DNA of 64,000 nt, taken from the NCBI RefSeq assembly GCF_030063415.1, contig NZ_JASITA010000001.1, positions 248,001 to 312,000 of the forward strand, written 5' to 3'. Below are positions 1 to 8,867 of this stretch, piece after piece. Both the position numbers and the translations under genes were made by a program. The notes under the pieces are model-generated. The model was not told the DNA's origin. It did not search any database and saw only the letters and a list, made by a program, of their open reading frames with translations. The first letter of the stretch is position 1. Each line of letters starts with the position of its first letter. The stretch is from Streptomyces sp. H27-C3. GTDB taxonomy: Bacteria; Actinomycetota; Actinomycetes; Streptomycetales; Streptomycetaceae.

Positions 1-1498
1 ACTCGCGCGGGGTCTTCGTCCGGCACAGCGTCTCCCCCAGCAGCCCCGAATCGGGGCCGTCCGTCGGGATCCCGTACACATCTGTCTCAATGGCGTTGCC
101 GAAGTAATCGGCGATGGCCTCGTTCATCGCACCGGACTGGCCGGCGTAGACGAGGTCGGCGGAGTTGTCGATGACGCCGTGGGTCATCTCGTGGCCGACG
201 ACGTCGAGGGCCGCGGAGAGCGGTCGGTACTCGGCGTCACCCGAGCCGTACACCATCTTCTGGCCGTCCCAGAAGGCGTTGACGTACGGCTGCCCGTAGT
301 TGACCACGCCCACCAGGGAGTTGACGGTCATGCCATGGCCGTCCAGGCTGTCGCGGCCGTGCTTCTGCTTGAAGTAGTCGTAGACCTGCCCGGAGGCCCA
401 GTGCGCGTCCACGGCGCCCGACTCGGTCGCCTCGGCGCCGAAGGCCGGGGTGGGCGAGCCGAACTCCAGGATGCCCGGCGGCCAGTTGCCGACGATGTCG
501 CTGGCCCACTTGCCACGTGCGTCCCAGACGGCCAGGACGTTGTCGCTGCCGTTCTGGATCCGGGTGTGGTCGCGCAGCACATAGGCGTTGCGCGCCTCGT
601 CGCGGGCCACCTGGAGCTCGATGCTCTTCCCGTCGAGCTTGACGCCGTAGCCCGGCATCCCGGGGTCCGGCGCCACGGCGCGGCCCGCCACGGTTCCCGC
701 AGTTGGCGCGGGTTGCGCGCCGAACGTCTTGATCCCGCTGTACTGGAGGACCGGGTAACCGGCGTGTGCGTCGATGTACACCTCGCGCAACACCGACTCG
801 CCGTGCCCCGGGTCCGTGCCCCGCACGGTGACATGCCGGGTGAGCACCCCGGCACCGGTGGGCAGCACGACCAGTCCGCGGGCCGTGCCCACGAGCGGCG
901 ACCGGCCCTCCTCGCCCTTCTCGGGCGCGGCGAACTTCTCCGCTCCGAGCTCCGTCAGTACGGCATCGACCGCCCGCTCGACCGCCAGGGCGTCGCCGAC
1001 CTCGGCCGTCGTGGTCGTCTTCAGCCCGGTGAAGTACTTGCCCGAGGTTCCGGTGACGGTGCGGCTGCCGCCCTTCTTCTCCATGCGTACGACGTACTGG
1101 CCGCCCAGGACCGGCACGCCCCGGTGATCCTGCTGGAGGCGCACGGTCTCCTGCCCACCCGCCGAGGTGGTGGTCCGCAGCGGTCGCAGGTCACGGTCCG
1201 GGGCTGCGATCCGGTAGCGGCTCTGCTTGCCCGCGAGATAGGTGCGCGCGGCGCCCGCCGCGTCCCCCGTGGCCGGGGCCTGCTCCCGAACGCCAGTCAC
1301 CAGTGCGGGTGTTGCCGTGTTCTGGCCCGGGATCACTTCGCCCGGACTCGGCGGTGGTGCTTCCGCCGTCACCGCCTCGGCGGGCTGCCCCGAAACGACG
1401 AGTGCGGCGGCGCCGATCAGCGCCACCGCACCTGTTATTCCGCTCCGTTGTGCTCTGGATGCCCCCGGTCTTGCCGTGCGCGTTCTGAACTGCCGCAC
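1..1498 (-). CDS. Secreted thermolysin-like M4 metallopeptidase (3' end cut by window)
   Basis: Zinc endopeptidase of the thermolysin (M4) family, secreted and autoprocessed. The frame read from a GTG at 1498 has a basic N-terminus and a hydrophobic segment (about residues 12-40), so a signal peptide is likely. A long FTP/PepSY-type propeptide follows, then the catalytic domain. HEMTH at residues 436-440 (bases 179-193) gives two zinc ligands and the catalytic Glu. NEAIADYFGN, about 24 residues further on, carries the third ligand Glu. GTG 1498 is preferred because a purine-rich stretch (GAGGGGATGGGGAG) lies just upstream and the coding frame is continuous from there. The reading frame is still open at base 1, so the C-terminal half-domain is outside the window. 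The family assignment is secure; the substrate is unknown. Confidence 0.93.
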   Translation of the reverse strand, partial: MRQFRTRTARPGASRAQRSGITGAVALIGAAALVVSGQPAEAVTAEAPPPSPGEVIPGQNTATPALVTGVREQAPATGDAAGAARTYLAGKQSRYRIAAPDRDLRPLRTTTSAGGQETVRLQQDHRGVPVLGGQYVVRMEKKGGSRTVTGTSGKYFTGLKTTTTAEVGDALAVERAVDAVLTELGAEKFAAPEKGEEGRSPLVGTARGLVVLPTGAGVLTRHVTVRGTDPGHGESVLREVYIDAHAGYPVLQYSGIKTFGAQPAPTAGTVAGRAVAPDPGMPGYGVKLDGKSIELQVARDEARNAYVLRDHTRIQNGSDNVLAVWDARGKWASDIVGNWPPGILEFGSPTPAFGAEATESGAVDAHWASGQVYDYFKQKHGRDSLDGHGMTVNSLVGVVNYGQPYVNAFWDGQKMVYGSGDAEYRPLSAALDVVGHEMTHGVIDNSADLVYAGQSGAMNEAIADYFGNAIETDVYGIPTDGPDSGLLGETLCRTKTPRE

Positions 1499-1697
1499 CG
1501 TCTCCCCATCCCCTCACAGTCCTTGCCGACGGCGGAACGCCGTCGGCAAGGGCCATGGAAGCCATGATGTGACGACTCATCAATGGGGCGGTGGTTTCGA
1601 CCGTTGACTTTCGGCCCCTGCGGGCCGGGGGTGGCCTCTTGAGGCCGGTGTGCCGGTCATGGGGCCGGTTACCCGTGGGGCTCGTCGGCGCCCGTCG

Positions 1698-1841
1698 TCA
1701 GTGGGCGGAGCCTCCGTACTCGGCATGCTGGGCATGCTGCGCGTACTGGTCGTCGTCCGCGGACGAGGACGCCGGGAACGACACCCGGCGTCTGCACTCG
1801 ACGGCCTCGGCCATGATCTCGTCGAACTCCTGGTCGGTCAT
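1698..1841 (-). CDS. Small acidic peptide of 47 aa, unknown
   Basis: A short frame beginning MTDQEFDEIMAEAVE and ending in a His/Gln/Ala/Tyr-rich tail (YAQHAQHAEYGG). The N-terminus looks like an acidic amphipathic helix and is followed by one Cys, a Ser cluster and an Asp cluster. A weak GGGA lies about 11 nt upstream of the ATG. It sits alone in the roughly 490-base gap between the M4 protease and the lipid operon, on the same strand as both. No RiPP modification enzyme, export gene or toxin partner is adjacent, so no function is proposed. It could equally be non-coding. Confidence 0.35.
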   Translation of the reverse strand: MTDQEFDEIMAEAVECRRRVSFPASSSADDDQYAQHAQHAEYGGSAH

Positions 1842-1988
1842 CACGAATCAGTCCCTTGCGCGACGGGCTCACTGGGTCACGATGGCCCCGGTGGCAGCGC
1901 CGGTGCCGAAACGGTCCGGCAGGTGCTGATTGAGCCCTTCACGGGTGATTCGTCGCGGAACGGAACCTGGATTGGTCGCCGGCGCCCT

Positions 1989-2741
1989 CTAGGGACGGGA
2001 GAGCTCCGCAAGGACGCTCTCGGCACTGAGCACCGCACCGTCGGCGCTCCGCTGCGCCGCGACGACGGCGGGCGGCAGCGGACGCGTCCCCAGCACGCCG
2101 GCGGTCAGGGAGGCCGCGAGGCGGTGCCAGGCGCCCGCGTCACGCAGCATCGCGTGTCCGCCCCGCGGCATGGCGATGCCGCAGGCGTGCGCGCCCGCGC
2201 GCCGGGCCCTGCGGAGGAAGTCCCAGGACTCGCGGGCGTCGGTGACGCGGTCCTGGTTGTCGTGCAGGACAATCACATGCTTGTCGCGGAGCTGGGCCAC
2301 GGGCGACCCCGGCGGGCACCACGGGGCAAGCGCCACGACCCCGTTGACCTGGGGGTGCTCTGCCGCCCGCAGTGCCGCGCGGGCGCCCATGGAGTGGCCC
2401 ACCAGGACGACCGGATTGAGCGGCGCGAGCCGTGTCAACTCGTCGAGCGCCTCACGCACGTCTCGCACCGGGTCCTCGCGCGAGCCGTTCCAGCCGCGGT
2501 GGCGGTAACTCACCGACGCGAGCAGCGCCTGGTCGTCCCGTGTCGCCCGCCGGATCGCGCCGCGAAACGCCCGCATGCGGGCGGCCGGCAGGTTGAGCAG
2601 CGGTGGTGGCGTCAGGGCGTCCGCGCGGCCTCCGTGGAGCAGCAGCACGGCCCCCCGGGGCGAGGGAGGGGCCGAGTGGAGCCGCAGGGCGCTGTGGCCG
2701 TCCTCGCGTGTCCCGACGCGAGGCTCTCCGGGCAGGGTCAT
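1989..2741 (-). CDS. Alpha/beta hydrolase (last gene of lipid-modification operon)
   Basis: A 250-aa alpha/beta-hydrolase-fold enzyme. LLLHGGRADA contributes the oxyanion-hole HG, GHSMGARAA is the nucleophile elbow with the catalytic Ser, and the C-terminal GGHAML supplies the likely catalytic His. HDNQDRVTD probably contains the Asp. No signal peptide is seen, so it is probably cytoplasmic. The ATG overlaps the DUF1295 stop by 4 nt (ATGA), which implies translational coupling. Context suggests an esterase or thioesterase acting on a modified acyl chain, but the sequence does not give the substrate. Confidence 0.88.
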   Translation of the reverse strand: MTLPGEPRVGTREDGHSALRLHSAPPSPRGAVLLLHGGRADALTPPPLLNLPAARMRAFRGAIRRATRDDQALLASVSYRHRGWNGSREDPVRDVREALDELTRLAPLNPVVLVGHSMGARAALRAAEHPQVNGVVALAPWCPPGSPVAQLRDKHVIVLHDNQDRVTDARESWDFLRRARRAGAHACGIAMPRGGHAMLRDAGAWHRLAASLTAGVLGTRPLPPAVVAAQRSADGAVLSAESVLAELSRP

Positions 2742-3568
2742 CGGGGTTCCCGCTGTCCGTGCTCGGCAGTGCGGCGGGGCGGGCGTGGGAAGAATCCGCT
2801 CGTGCGTGCCGCGTACGCGGTGAAACCGTGGCGGTCGGCCATATGGTCCTCCAGCAGTCGCTTGCCGCTGCCGCGGGTCAGCAGGAACGTCATCACCAGC
2901 GGTGAGACCAGGGACAGGGCCGCGGCCTGCCAGCTGCCGCAGGCCATGAGGAACAGGCCCCACCAGACCAGGAAGTCGCCGAAATAGTTCGGGTGGCGCG
3001 TCCAGCTCCAGAGTCCTCGGTCCATGATGCCCCCACGGTGGGCCGGGTCGGCCTTGAAGCGGGCGAGCTGATGGTCGCCGACCGCCTCGAAGGTGAGGCC
3101 CGTCGCCCACAGCACGATGCCGGCGACGGCGAGGGGGCCGACAGGTGCGGGAACGTACTGCGCGGCCTGGACGGGGAGCGAGATCAGCCACACCAGCGCA
3201 CCCTGGAGGAGGTACACCGTACGCAGTGCGTACAGGGTCCGGTTGCCGGACGCCTTGGCCAGCATGCGTTCGTAGCGGGGGTCCTCGCCGTGGCCGCGTC
3301 CGCGCCAGGCGATGTGGGCGGCGAGCCGCAGGCCCCACAGGGCCGTCGCCACGGTGACCAGCAGGCGCCCGACATCGTCCCCGTGGCCTGCGGACATGAC
3401 ATAGGTAACGACGGCTACCGCGGTGAAGGCCAGGCCCCACGCGACGTCCACGAGCCGGTGCATGCCTTTGCGGGTGGCGACAGCGAACACGACGAGCATG
3501 ACGGCGAGCGCGGCGCCCGCGGCCGGGGCCAGGTTGGCGGCGAACGCCGCCCACGGGAAGCCGCTCAT
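2738..3568 (-). CDS. DUF1295 membrane protein (steroid 5-alpha-reductase-like)
   Basis: A 276-aa polytopic membrane protein of the DUF1295 / steroid 5-alpha-reductase C-terminal superfamily. Hydrophobic segments occur from residue 5 onward (LAPAAGAALAVMLVVFAV), with several more in the middle. The C-terminal half has the family signature RGLWSWTRHPNYFGDFLVWWGLF, followed by a short cytosolic tail. Relatives reduce double bonds or methylate prenyl or steroid substrates at the membrane. Both ends overlap neighbours by 4 nt. In this operon it could reduce or otherwise modify a fatty acyl or polyprenyl intermediate; that role is inferred. Confidence 0.9.
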   Translation of the reverse strand: MSGFPWAAFAANLAPAAGAALAVMLVVFAVATRKGMHRLVDVAWGLAFTAVAVVTYVMSAGHGDDVGRLLVTVATALWGLRLAAHIAWRGRGHGEDPRYERMLAKASGNRTLYALRTVYLLQGALVWLISLPVQAAQYVPAPVGPLAVAGIVLWATGLTFEAVGDHQLARFKADPAHRGGIMDRGLWSWTRHPNYFGDFLVWWGLFLMACGSWQAAALSLVSPLVMTFLLTRGSGKRLLEDHMADRHGFTAYAARTSGFFPRPPRRTAEHGQREPR

Positions 3569-4860
3569 CGCGCCGCGCCCTGTCCGTACCAGGACTCCGG
3601 GGTGGCGGGCAGGTCCGCGACCCCGTCCCGGGTGGGACGTACCGCCAGGATCTGGTCGACGCCCATCCGGCGTTCGGTGAAGGCCAGTGCGCTGCCTGCG
3701 AGGTACAGACGCCAGACCCGCGCGGTGGGCTCGCCGACCAGGGTCACGAAGTCGTCCCAGCGGGCTTCGAGCGTCCGGTGCCAGGCGGTGATGGTGCGGG
3801 CGTAGTGCTCGCGCAGCGACTCCACCGAGCGGACCTCCAGTCCGGCCGTTTCCAGGAGGTCGACCGTGCGGCCGACGGGCCGCATGTGCATGTCGGGCGC
3901 GATGTACGTCTCGATGAAGGCCCCGCCTCCCGGCGCGTTGGCCCCGCGGGACATCTGCTGGACCAACAGGCGGCCACGCGGGCGCAGCAGCCCGTGCAGG
4001 CGCGCGGCGAACGCCGGGTACTCCGCGTCACCGACGTGTTCGCCCATCTCGATGGCGCTCACCGCGTCGTAGCCGCCGCCCTCGATGTCGCGGTAGTGCC
4101 GCAGCTCCACCTCCACCAGCCCGCCAAGTCCCTGCTCGTGGATCCGCGCTGCCATGAAGTCGCGCTGCTCGGCGGACAGGGTCACCGCGGTGACCCGCGC
4201 CTTGTACTCGCGCGCCGCGTGCAGGCTCAGCGCGCCCCACCCGCAGCCCACATCGAGGAACTGGGAGCCGGCCCTGAGGCCGAGCTTGCGGCAGATCAGA
4301 TCGAGCTTGTCGCGCTGGGCGTCGGCGAGGCCGTACGCGGGTTCCTCGGGCCGGGTCCAGTAGCCGCAGGAGTACGCCATCGTCTCGTCGAGCAGCATCG
4401 CGTAGAACTCGTTGGACATGTCGTAGTGGTGGCTGATGGCGGCCCGGTCGCGTGACGAGCTGTGCAGGGTGCCTTGGAGCCGGGCCCGCGCCGCTCCCGG
4501 TGCTGGCGGGCGCGGGCCGACGGCCTTGAGCCGGAACGCGGTGGCGGCGAATTCGGCCAGGTCGGCCGGGCGCGGGCGTGGAGCGCCGGGCCCGCGGTCG
4601 CGCAGCTGCCCCCACACCGCGCTCAGACCGGCCGCCAGGTCCCCCTCCACGTCGATGTCACCGGCGATATAGGCGTCGGCGAGGCCGAGTTCGCCCGGCT
4701 GCCACACCAGTCGGCGCAGGGCCATCGGTGAGCGCAGGAAAACGAGCGGCGCTCCGGCCGGGCCCGCCTCGCTGCCGTCCCAGGCCCGCAGCCGCATCGG
4801 CAGGGGGATGCGGAAGTACCGCTCGAAAGCGGCGGACAGGCGGGTGGCGACGGGCGTCAT
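3565..4860 (-). CDS. Cyclopropane-fatty-acyl-phospholipid synthase-type SAM methyltransferase (copy 2)
   Basis: A 431-aa class I SAM methyltransferase of the CFA synthase family. FLDVGCGWGALSLHAA (about residues 201-216) is the SAM-binding motif I. HHYDMSNEFYAMLLD just before it is the family's conserved phospholipid-side motif, and IEMGEHVG follows. Family members transfer a methylene or methyl group from SAM to the double bond of membrane acyl chains. It directly follows a paralogous methyltransferase, overlapping it by 4 nt (ATGA); the two proteins are clearly different (VGCGWG versus IGTGWG). Two tandem CFA-like enzymes suggest successive or alternative methylations of one lipid. Confidence 0.92.
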   Translation of the reverse strand: MTPVATRLSAAFERYFRIPLPMRLRAWDGSEAGPAGAPLVFLRSPMALRRLVWQPGELGLADAYIAGDIDVEGDLAAGLSAVWGQLRDRGPGAPRPRPADLAEFAATAFRLKAVGPRPPAPGAARARLQGTLHSSSRDRAAISHHYDMSNEFYAMLLDETMAYSCGYWTRPEEPAYGLADAQRDKLDLICRKLGLRAGSQFLDVGCGWGALSLHAAREYKARVTAVTLSAEQRDFMAARIHEQGLGGLVEVELRHYRDIEGGGYDAVSAIEMGEHVGDAEYPAFAARLHGLLRPRGRLLVQQMSRGANAPGGGAFIETYIAPDMHMRPVGRTVDLLETAGLEVRSVESLREHYARTITAWHRTLEARWDDFVTLVGEPTARVWRLYLAGSALAFTERRMGVDQILAVRPTRDGVADLPATPESWYGQGAAR

Positions 4861-6146
4861 CGGACGGCTCCTCGGGTTGTCGTGCTCGCGGTCAGCAGCA
4901 GCTGCCGTACGTCCAGGTACTGCGCGCGGAACCCTGCCTCGGAGTACGCCAGATACAGCTCCCACATGCGGCGGAAGGTGTTGTCGAAGCCCAGCGCGTC
5001 GACGCTCGGCGCCTGCTGGGAGAACCGCTCGCGCCACAGCCGCAGTGTCTCGGCGTAGTGCTCGCCGTAGCCGTGGTCCGATCCGATGGTCAGGCCCGCC
5101 GCGGCCGACTCCCGTTCGACGGCCGTCATCGAGGGGATGAGGCCGCCGGGGAAGATGTACTTGCTGATCCAGGTGTGGCTGCGGCCGGTGGCCAGCATCC
5201 GCTCGTGCGGCATCGTGATCGTCTGGAGGGCTATCCGGCCGCCGGGGGCCAGGCGCTCCCGGAGGGTGGAGAAATAGACCGGCCAGTAGTCGGCGCCCAC
5301 GGCCTCGATCATCTCGACGCTCACCACCGCGTCGTACGTACCGCTGACATGCCGGTAGTCGCACAGTTCGACGGTGGCCCGGTCGGCGACACCGGCGTCC
5401 CGCAGGCGGCTCATGGCGAGGTGGCGCTGCTCGGCGGACAGGGTCACCGTCACCACAGTGGCGCCGCGCCGCGCGGCCCGCAGCGCCAGCTCGCCCCATC
5501 CCGTGCCGATCTCCAGCACGCGCGTTCCCGGCCCCACCCCGGCCAGGTCGAGCAGCCGGTCGATCTTGTGGTGCTGGGCGGCCGGGAAGTCCACCCCGGT
5601 CGCCGGGAGCGTGGGGAACACCGCGGCGGAGTATGACATCGTCGGATCGAGGAACAGCGCGAACAGGTCGTTCGAAAGGTCGTAGTGGCGGCGGATGTTG
5701 TCCCGCGCGCCGGTGACGGTGTTGCGTTGTTCGGCCGGCCGGCGGCGCACCCACAGGGCGCGCAACCGTCGCAGCGGTGCCGGGACCAGGTCGTCGACGT
5801 GGGTGGCCAGTACGGTCAGTACGCCGACGAGGTCGTCCGCGTCCCATTCCCCCGCCATGTACGACTCGCCGAATCCGACGAGCCCACCGGCGCCGATGCG
5901 CCGGAAGAACGCCTCGGGGTCCCGCACGCGCAGCAGCGGGCCGCTGCCCGCCGCCGGCGCTTTCCCCCACTGCACGCGCAGCGGCAGCCGGGCGAAGGCG
6001 CGCCGCAGAATGAGAGCGGCTGTGGCGGTCCGCGCTCGGGAGCCGCGCGGCAGCCGGGCGACGTCCGGCCACCTGTCCTTGTCGGTCTCCGTGTGCGGTG
6101 GCGTGAACAGATCCCGGTCGGTGGCGCGCTCTGCTGAGACTGTCAC
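4857..6146 (-). CDS. Cyclopropane-fatty-acyl-phospholipid synthase-type SAM methyltransferase (copy 1)
   Basis: A 429-aa CFA-synthase-family methyltransferase. VLEIGTGWGELALRAA (about residues 210-225) binds SAM. NIRRHYDLSNDLFALFLDPTMSYS is split over residues 150-172 and matches the family's conserved lipid-side region. VEMIEAVG and the C-terminal SEAGFRAQYLD region are also typical. The start is a GTG (VTVSAERATD) overlapping the stop of the DUF1365 gene as GTGA. No membrane segment is present, and such enzymes act peripherally on the inner membrane leaflet. The FAD enzyme and DUF1365 partner upstream match the usual company of this subgroup in other bacteria. Confidence 0.93.
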   Translation of the reverse strand: MTVSAERATDRDLFTPPHTETDKDRWPDVARLPRGSRARTATAALILRRAFARLPLRVQWGKAPAAGSGPLLRVRDPEAFFRRIGAGGLVGFGESYMAGEWDADDLVGVLTVLATHVDDLVPAPLRRLRALWVRRRPAEQRNTVTGARDNIRRHYDLSNDLFALFLDPTMSYSAAVFPTLPATGVDFPAAQHHKIDRLLDLAGVGPGTRVLEIGTGWGELALRAARRGATVVTVTLSAEQRHLAMSRLRDAGVADRATVELCDYRHVSGTYDAVVSVEMIEAVGADYWPVYFSTLRERLAPGGRIALQTITMPHERMLATGRSHTWISKYIFPGGLIPSMTAVERESAAAGLTIGSDHGYGEHYAETLRLWRERFSQQAPSVDALGFDNTFRRMWELYLAYSEAGFRAQYLDVRQLLLTASTTTRGAVR

Positions 6147-6901
6147 TTCATGCCTTCTTGTGTGCGGTGCGGGGGGCGGGGTCGCACGGGGAGCCCGCGG
6201 AGGAACAGACGGATGCCGTGGTGGCGAATGCCGGCGGCGACCGACGCCGTGGACCAGGGGCGTCGCAGCGCCGCGCCCAGCAGGCGGCGGACCGTGGCCG
6301 GCCGGTGGGTTCCGCGGACGGTCGCGGTGAACGGGCTCTCTTCCGCGCGCCGGAGCTGGACGGTGAGGTCCAGGCTCCGGCCCGGCTCGGGCAGCCGCAT
6401 GCGGTAGCTGCCGTCGACGGGGAAGAAGGGGGACACGTAGAAGTCCTTCAGGACCTCGGCCCTGCCGTCCGCGTCGGTCCGCAGCAGGTAGCAGTGGCGC
6501 TCGCCGTAGGTGTTGTGGACCTCGGCGACGACCCGGACGAGGGCGCCGGCGCGGTCGTGGCACCAGTACACGGTGATCGGGTTGAAGACATAGCCGAGCA
6601 CCCGGGCGTGCGCCAGCATCAGCACGCGTCCCCCGTCCAGCCGCACGCCGTTGGCGGCCAGGTAGGCGTCGAGTCCGGCGCGGATGGACGGGGCCGCGCC
6701 ACCGAAGTGATCGGCCGGGTCGAAGCGTGCCAGCGGACGCAGGGCGCGGGGCAGCACGGGTATGTGGTCGAGGTCGACCAGCCACAGATAGGTGCGGGAC
6801 CGGAAGCTGTGGCGCAGGGGGGCGGTGCGGGCGTGGGAGATGACGCAGTCGTAGAGGGCGGGCACCGACTGCCGGACCCTCGTGCCCTTCACGGCCGTCA
6901 C
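6143..6901 (-). CDS. DUF1365 family protein
   Basis: A 252-aa protein of the DUF1365 family. Its N-terminal YDCVISHARTAPLRHSFRSR and central GYVFNPITVYWCHD segments are characteristic of that family, as is NTYGERHCYLL. The biochemical function is not established; members nearly always sit between an FAD amine-oxidase-like protein and a CFA-type methyltransferase, as here. The GTG start (VTAVKGTRVRQ) overlaps the upstream stop by 4 nt. A later start is unlikely because the conserved N-terminal motif begins near residue 15. No signal peptide is seen. Confidence 0.9.
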   Translation of the reverse strand: MTAVKGTRVRQSVPALYDCVISHARTAPLRHSFRSRTYLWLVDLDHIPVLPRALRPLARFDPADHFGGAAPSIRAGLDAYLAANGVRLDGGRVLMLAHARVLGYVFNPITVYWCHDRAGALVRVVAEVHNTYGERHCYLLRTDADGRAEVLKDFYVSPFFPVDGSYRMRLPEPGRSLDLTVQLRRAEESPFTATVRGTHRPATVRRLLGAALRRPWSTASVAAGIRHHGIRLFLRGLPVRPRPPHRTQEGMK

Positions 6902-8166
6902 CACCGGACACCGAGCGCGGCGGCGGCCTCGACGCCCGACCGGCAGCCGTCCTCGTGGAACCCCCAGCCGTGGTACGCCCCGGCGAACGCGGTCACGGCG
7001 GTGTTCAGTTCCGGCAGGCGCTGCTGCGCGGTGACGGATTCCGGTGTGTAGACGGGGTGTTCGTACACCATGCGGGCCAGCACCTTGCCCGGGTCCACGC
7101 GCCCGTCCGCGTTGAGGGTGACGACGTGGTCGTTGCCCGCTCCCAGGCGTTGCAGGCGGTTCATGTCGTAGCTGACGTGCACGGCGTCGGCCGGTGCCTC
7201 GCAGGAGGGCATGAAGTAGTTCCACGACGCGCGCGCCCGCGGGGAGCGGGGCAGCAGCGTGGTGTCGGTGTGCAGGATCGTCGGGTTGCGGGAGTAGGTG
7301 AACGCGCCGAGCAGGCCTCGCTCGTCGTCCGTGGGATCGGCCAGAATGCGCAGCGCCTGATCAGGGTGGACCGCCATGACGACCGCCGCGTGGTCCTGGG
7401 CGTCCCCGTCGTCGGTCACCACGCTGACACCTTCGTCGAACCGGTGCACCGCGCGTACGGGGGTGCCGGTGCGCACGGTGCTGATCTCTTTGGCGATCCG
7501 CTCGACGTACTCCACCGAGCCGCCGGTCACCGTCCGCCACTGGGGCGATCCGCTGATGGAAAGAAGCCCGTGGTGGTCCAGGAAGCGGAACAGGTAACGG
7601 GCGGGATAGCGCATGGCGGTGTCGGCCGCGCAGGACCAGACCGACGAGACAAGCGGGATCGCGAAGTGTGCGACGAAGTAACGGGAGTAGCCGCCGGCCG
7701 CCAGGAACTGTCCGAGGGTGTACGTCGCGTCCCCCTCGGAGGTTACGGAGTTGAGGACGCGGCGGGCGGCACGGTGGAACGCGGGGACTTCCGCGAGCAT
7801 CCGCAGGTAGGCGGCACGCCCCGTGTTGCGCCCGGCGAACAGGCCCCCGGGGCCGCGTGCGCCCGCGTACTCCAGGCCGCAGCCGTCACACCGCACGGAC
7901 ATGCTCATGTCGGAGTCCTGGGTGGCGACGCCGAGCTCGGCGAACAACCGGAGCAGCAGGGGATAGGTCCGTTCGTTGTGCACGATGAAACCGCTGTCGA
8001 CCCGTAGCGGCCGACCGTCGGCGGTGGACACCTCGTGCGTGTGCGCGTGCCCCCCGAGTCTGGTGTCCGCCTCGTACAGGGTGACGTCGCAGGCCCGCTG
8101 CAACACGTAGGCAGCGGTAAGACCGGCCACACCCCCGCCCACCACTGCTACGCTCCGCCGCTCCAT
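6898..8166 (-). CDS. FAD-dependent amine-oxidase-like oxidoreductase
   Basis: A 422-aa flavoprotein with an N-terminal Rossmann FAD motif VAVVGGGVAGLTAAYVL (residues 6-22) and the downstream LYEADTRLGGHAHTH typical of the NAD(P)-binding amine-oxidase-like family. The C-terminal GAYHGWGFHEDGCRSG is the conserved FAD-contact region of the group that pairs with DUF1365 and CFA-type enzymes. It is the first gene of a six-gene run, with GGGAG just upstream of its ATG. Proteobacterial relatives in similar clusters take part in fatty-acid desaturation or furan fatty-acid formation; applying that here is inference. Confidence 0.92.
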   Translation of the reverse strand: MERRSVAVVGGGVAGLTAAYVLQRACDVTLYEADTRLGGHAHTHEVSTADGRPLRVDSGFIVHNERTYPLLLRLFAELGVATQDSDMSMSVRCDGCGLEYAGARGPGGLFAGRNTGRAAYLRMLAEVPAFHRAARRVLNSVTSEGDATYTLGQFLAAGGYSRYFVAHFAIPLVSSVWSCAADTAMRYPARYLFRFLDHHGLLSISGSPQWRTVTGGSVEYVERIAKEISTVRTGTPVRAVHRFDEGVSVVTDDGDAQDHAAVVMAVHPDQALRILADPTDDERGLLGAFTYSRNPTILHTDTTLLPRSPRARASWNYFMPSCEAPADAVHVSYDMNRLQRLGAGNDHVVTLNADGRVDPGKVLARMVYEHPVYTPESVTAQQRLPELNTAVTAFAGAYHGWGFHEDGCRSGVEAAAALGVRW

Positions 8167-8355
8167 GGGTCTCCCGCCCTTTGAGTCCTGCCGGTCACCG
8201 CACCCTGGCGCGCGAGCCGATCTATGACTATTCGAAGCGTGGAGTCGATCGGATTGGTCGGGCCGCCGGGCATTGTGCGGGCGAGGGAGCGGCTGTCGGC
8301 CGGGGCGGGGTCTCCGGGGGCGGCGGGCCGCTGCCCCGCGCGGCGCCGGGGTCGC

Positions 8356-8787
8356 TCACTGCTCCCTACGGGGGGCCGGAACGACGCGGCTTCGAATGCG
8401 GTACCGCGTGACCTCGGACGCGGGAGCCCTCCGGAAGCTCACGCTCACCGGCCCGGCGAAGCTGTAGCACTGCTCGGCGGCATGCCTGCGCACCGTGACC
8501 GACAGCTTCCGGCCCAGCTGCGCCGTGTGCGCGTCGAGTTGCCGGTAACTGTCCTCGGGCAGCTCAATGGTGAACGCGTTGGGCACGAGGGTGCGCCCCA
8601 GCCCCATGATCATGGCGTTTACGTCGCACTCCCGGCGCAGTATCACCATGACCTCGACCGGCTCCCGCTCCGACCGGGCCAGCGAGGCCCACAGGGCAGT
8701 GGCCCGACGCTCCATCATCCGTTCGAAGTTGCCCAGGATTCCCATCGCCTTCGGGTGCCCGCGCGGGGACGAGCCATGTTCACCCAT
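8356..8787 (-). CDS. FhaA N-terminal-domain (DUF3662) protein without FHA domain
   Basis: A 143-aa protein whose core, from GILGNFERMMERRATALWAS through RREVEV-like and LPEDSYRQL segments, matches the FhaA N-terminal (DUF3662) domain. In actinobacteria this domain normally precedes a linker and a phosphothreonine-binding FHA domain in cell-wall regulation. Here the protein ends soon after it (SRVVPAPRREQ), so the FHA module is absent. Met15 (base 8745) is a credible alternative start because the family usually begins MGxLxxFE. It may be a stand-alone paralogue or a remnant. Confidence 0.75.
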   Translation of the reverse strand: MGEHGSSPRGHPKAMGILGNFERMMERRATALWASLARSEREPVEVMVILRRECDVNAMIMGLGRTLVPNAFTIELPEDSYRQLDAHTAQLGRKLSVTVRRHAAEQCYSFAGPVSVSFRRAPASEVTRYRIRSRVVPAPRREQ

Positions 8788-8867
8788 GGGGATGACGTGA
8801 CGAGCGCAGAGTTGACGGCCACACCCTGCCCTGGAGGCAGGGCCAGGAGTTTCTATAGGCTGAGCGT

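Noticed and set aside
179..1567. A 462-codon plus-strand open frame opposite the M4 protease
   Set aside because: It is the opposite-strand shadow of the metalloprotease; no family motif, and Arg/Gly/Ala-heavy composition.
1698..1841. Small peptide considered as a RiPP precursor
   Set aside because: One Cys only, no leader/core pattern and no modification or protease gene next to it.
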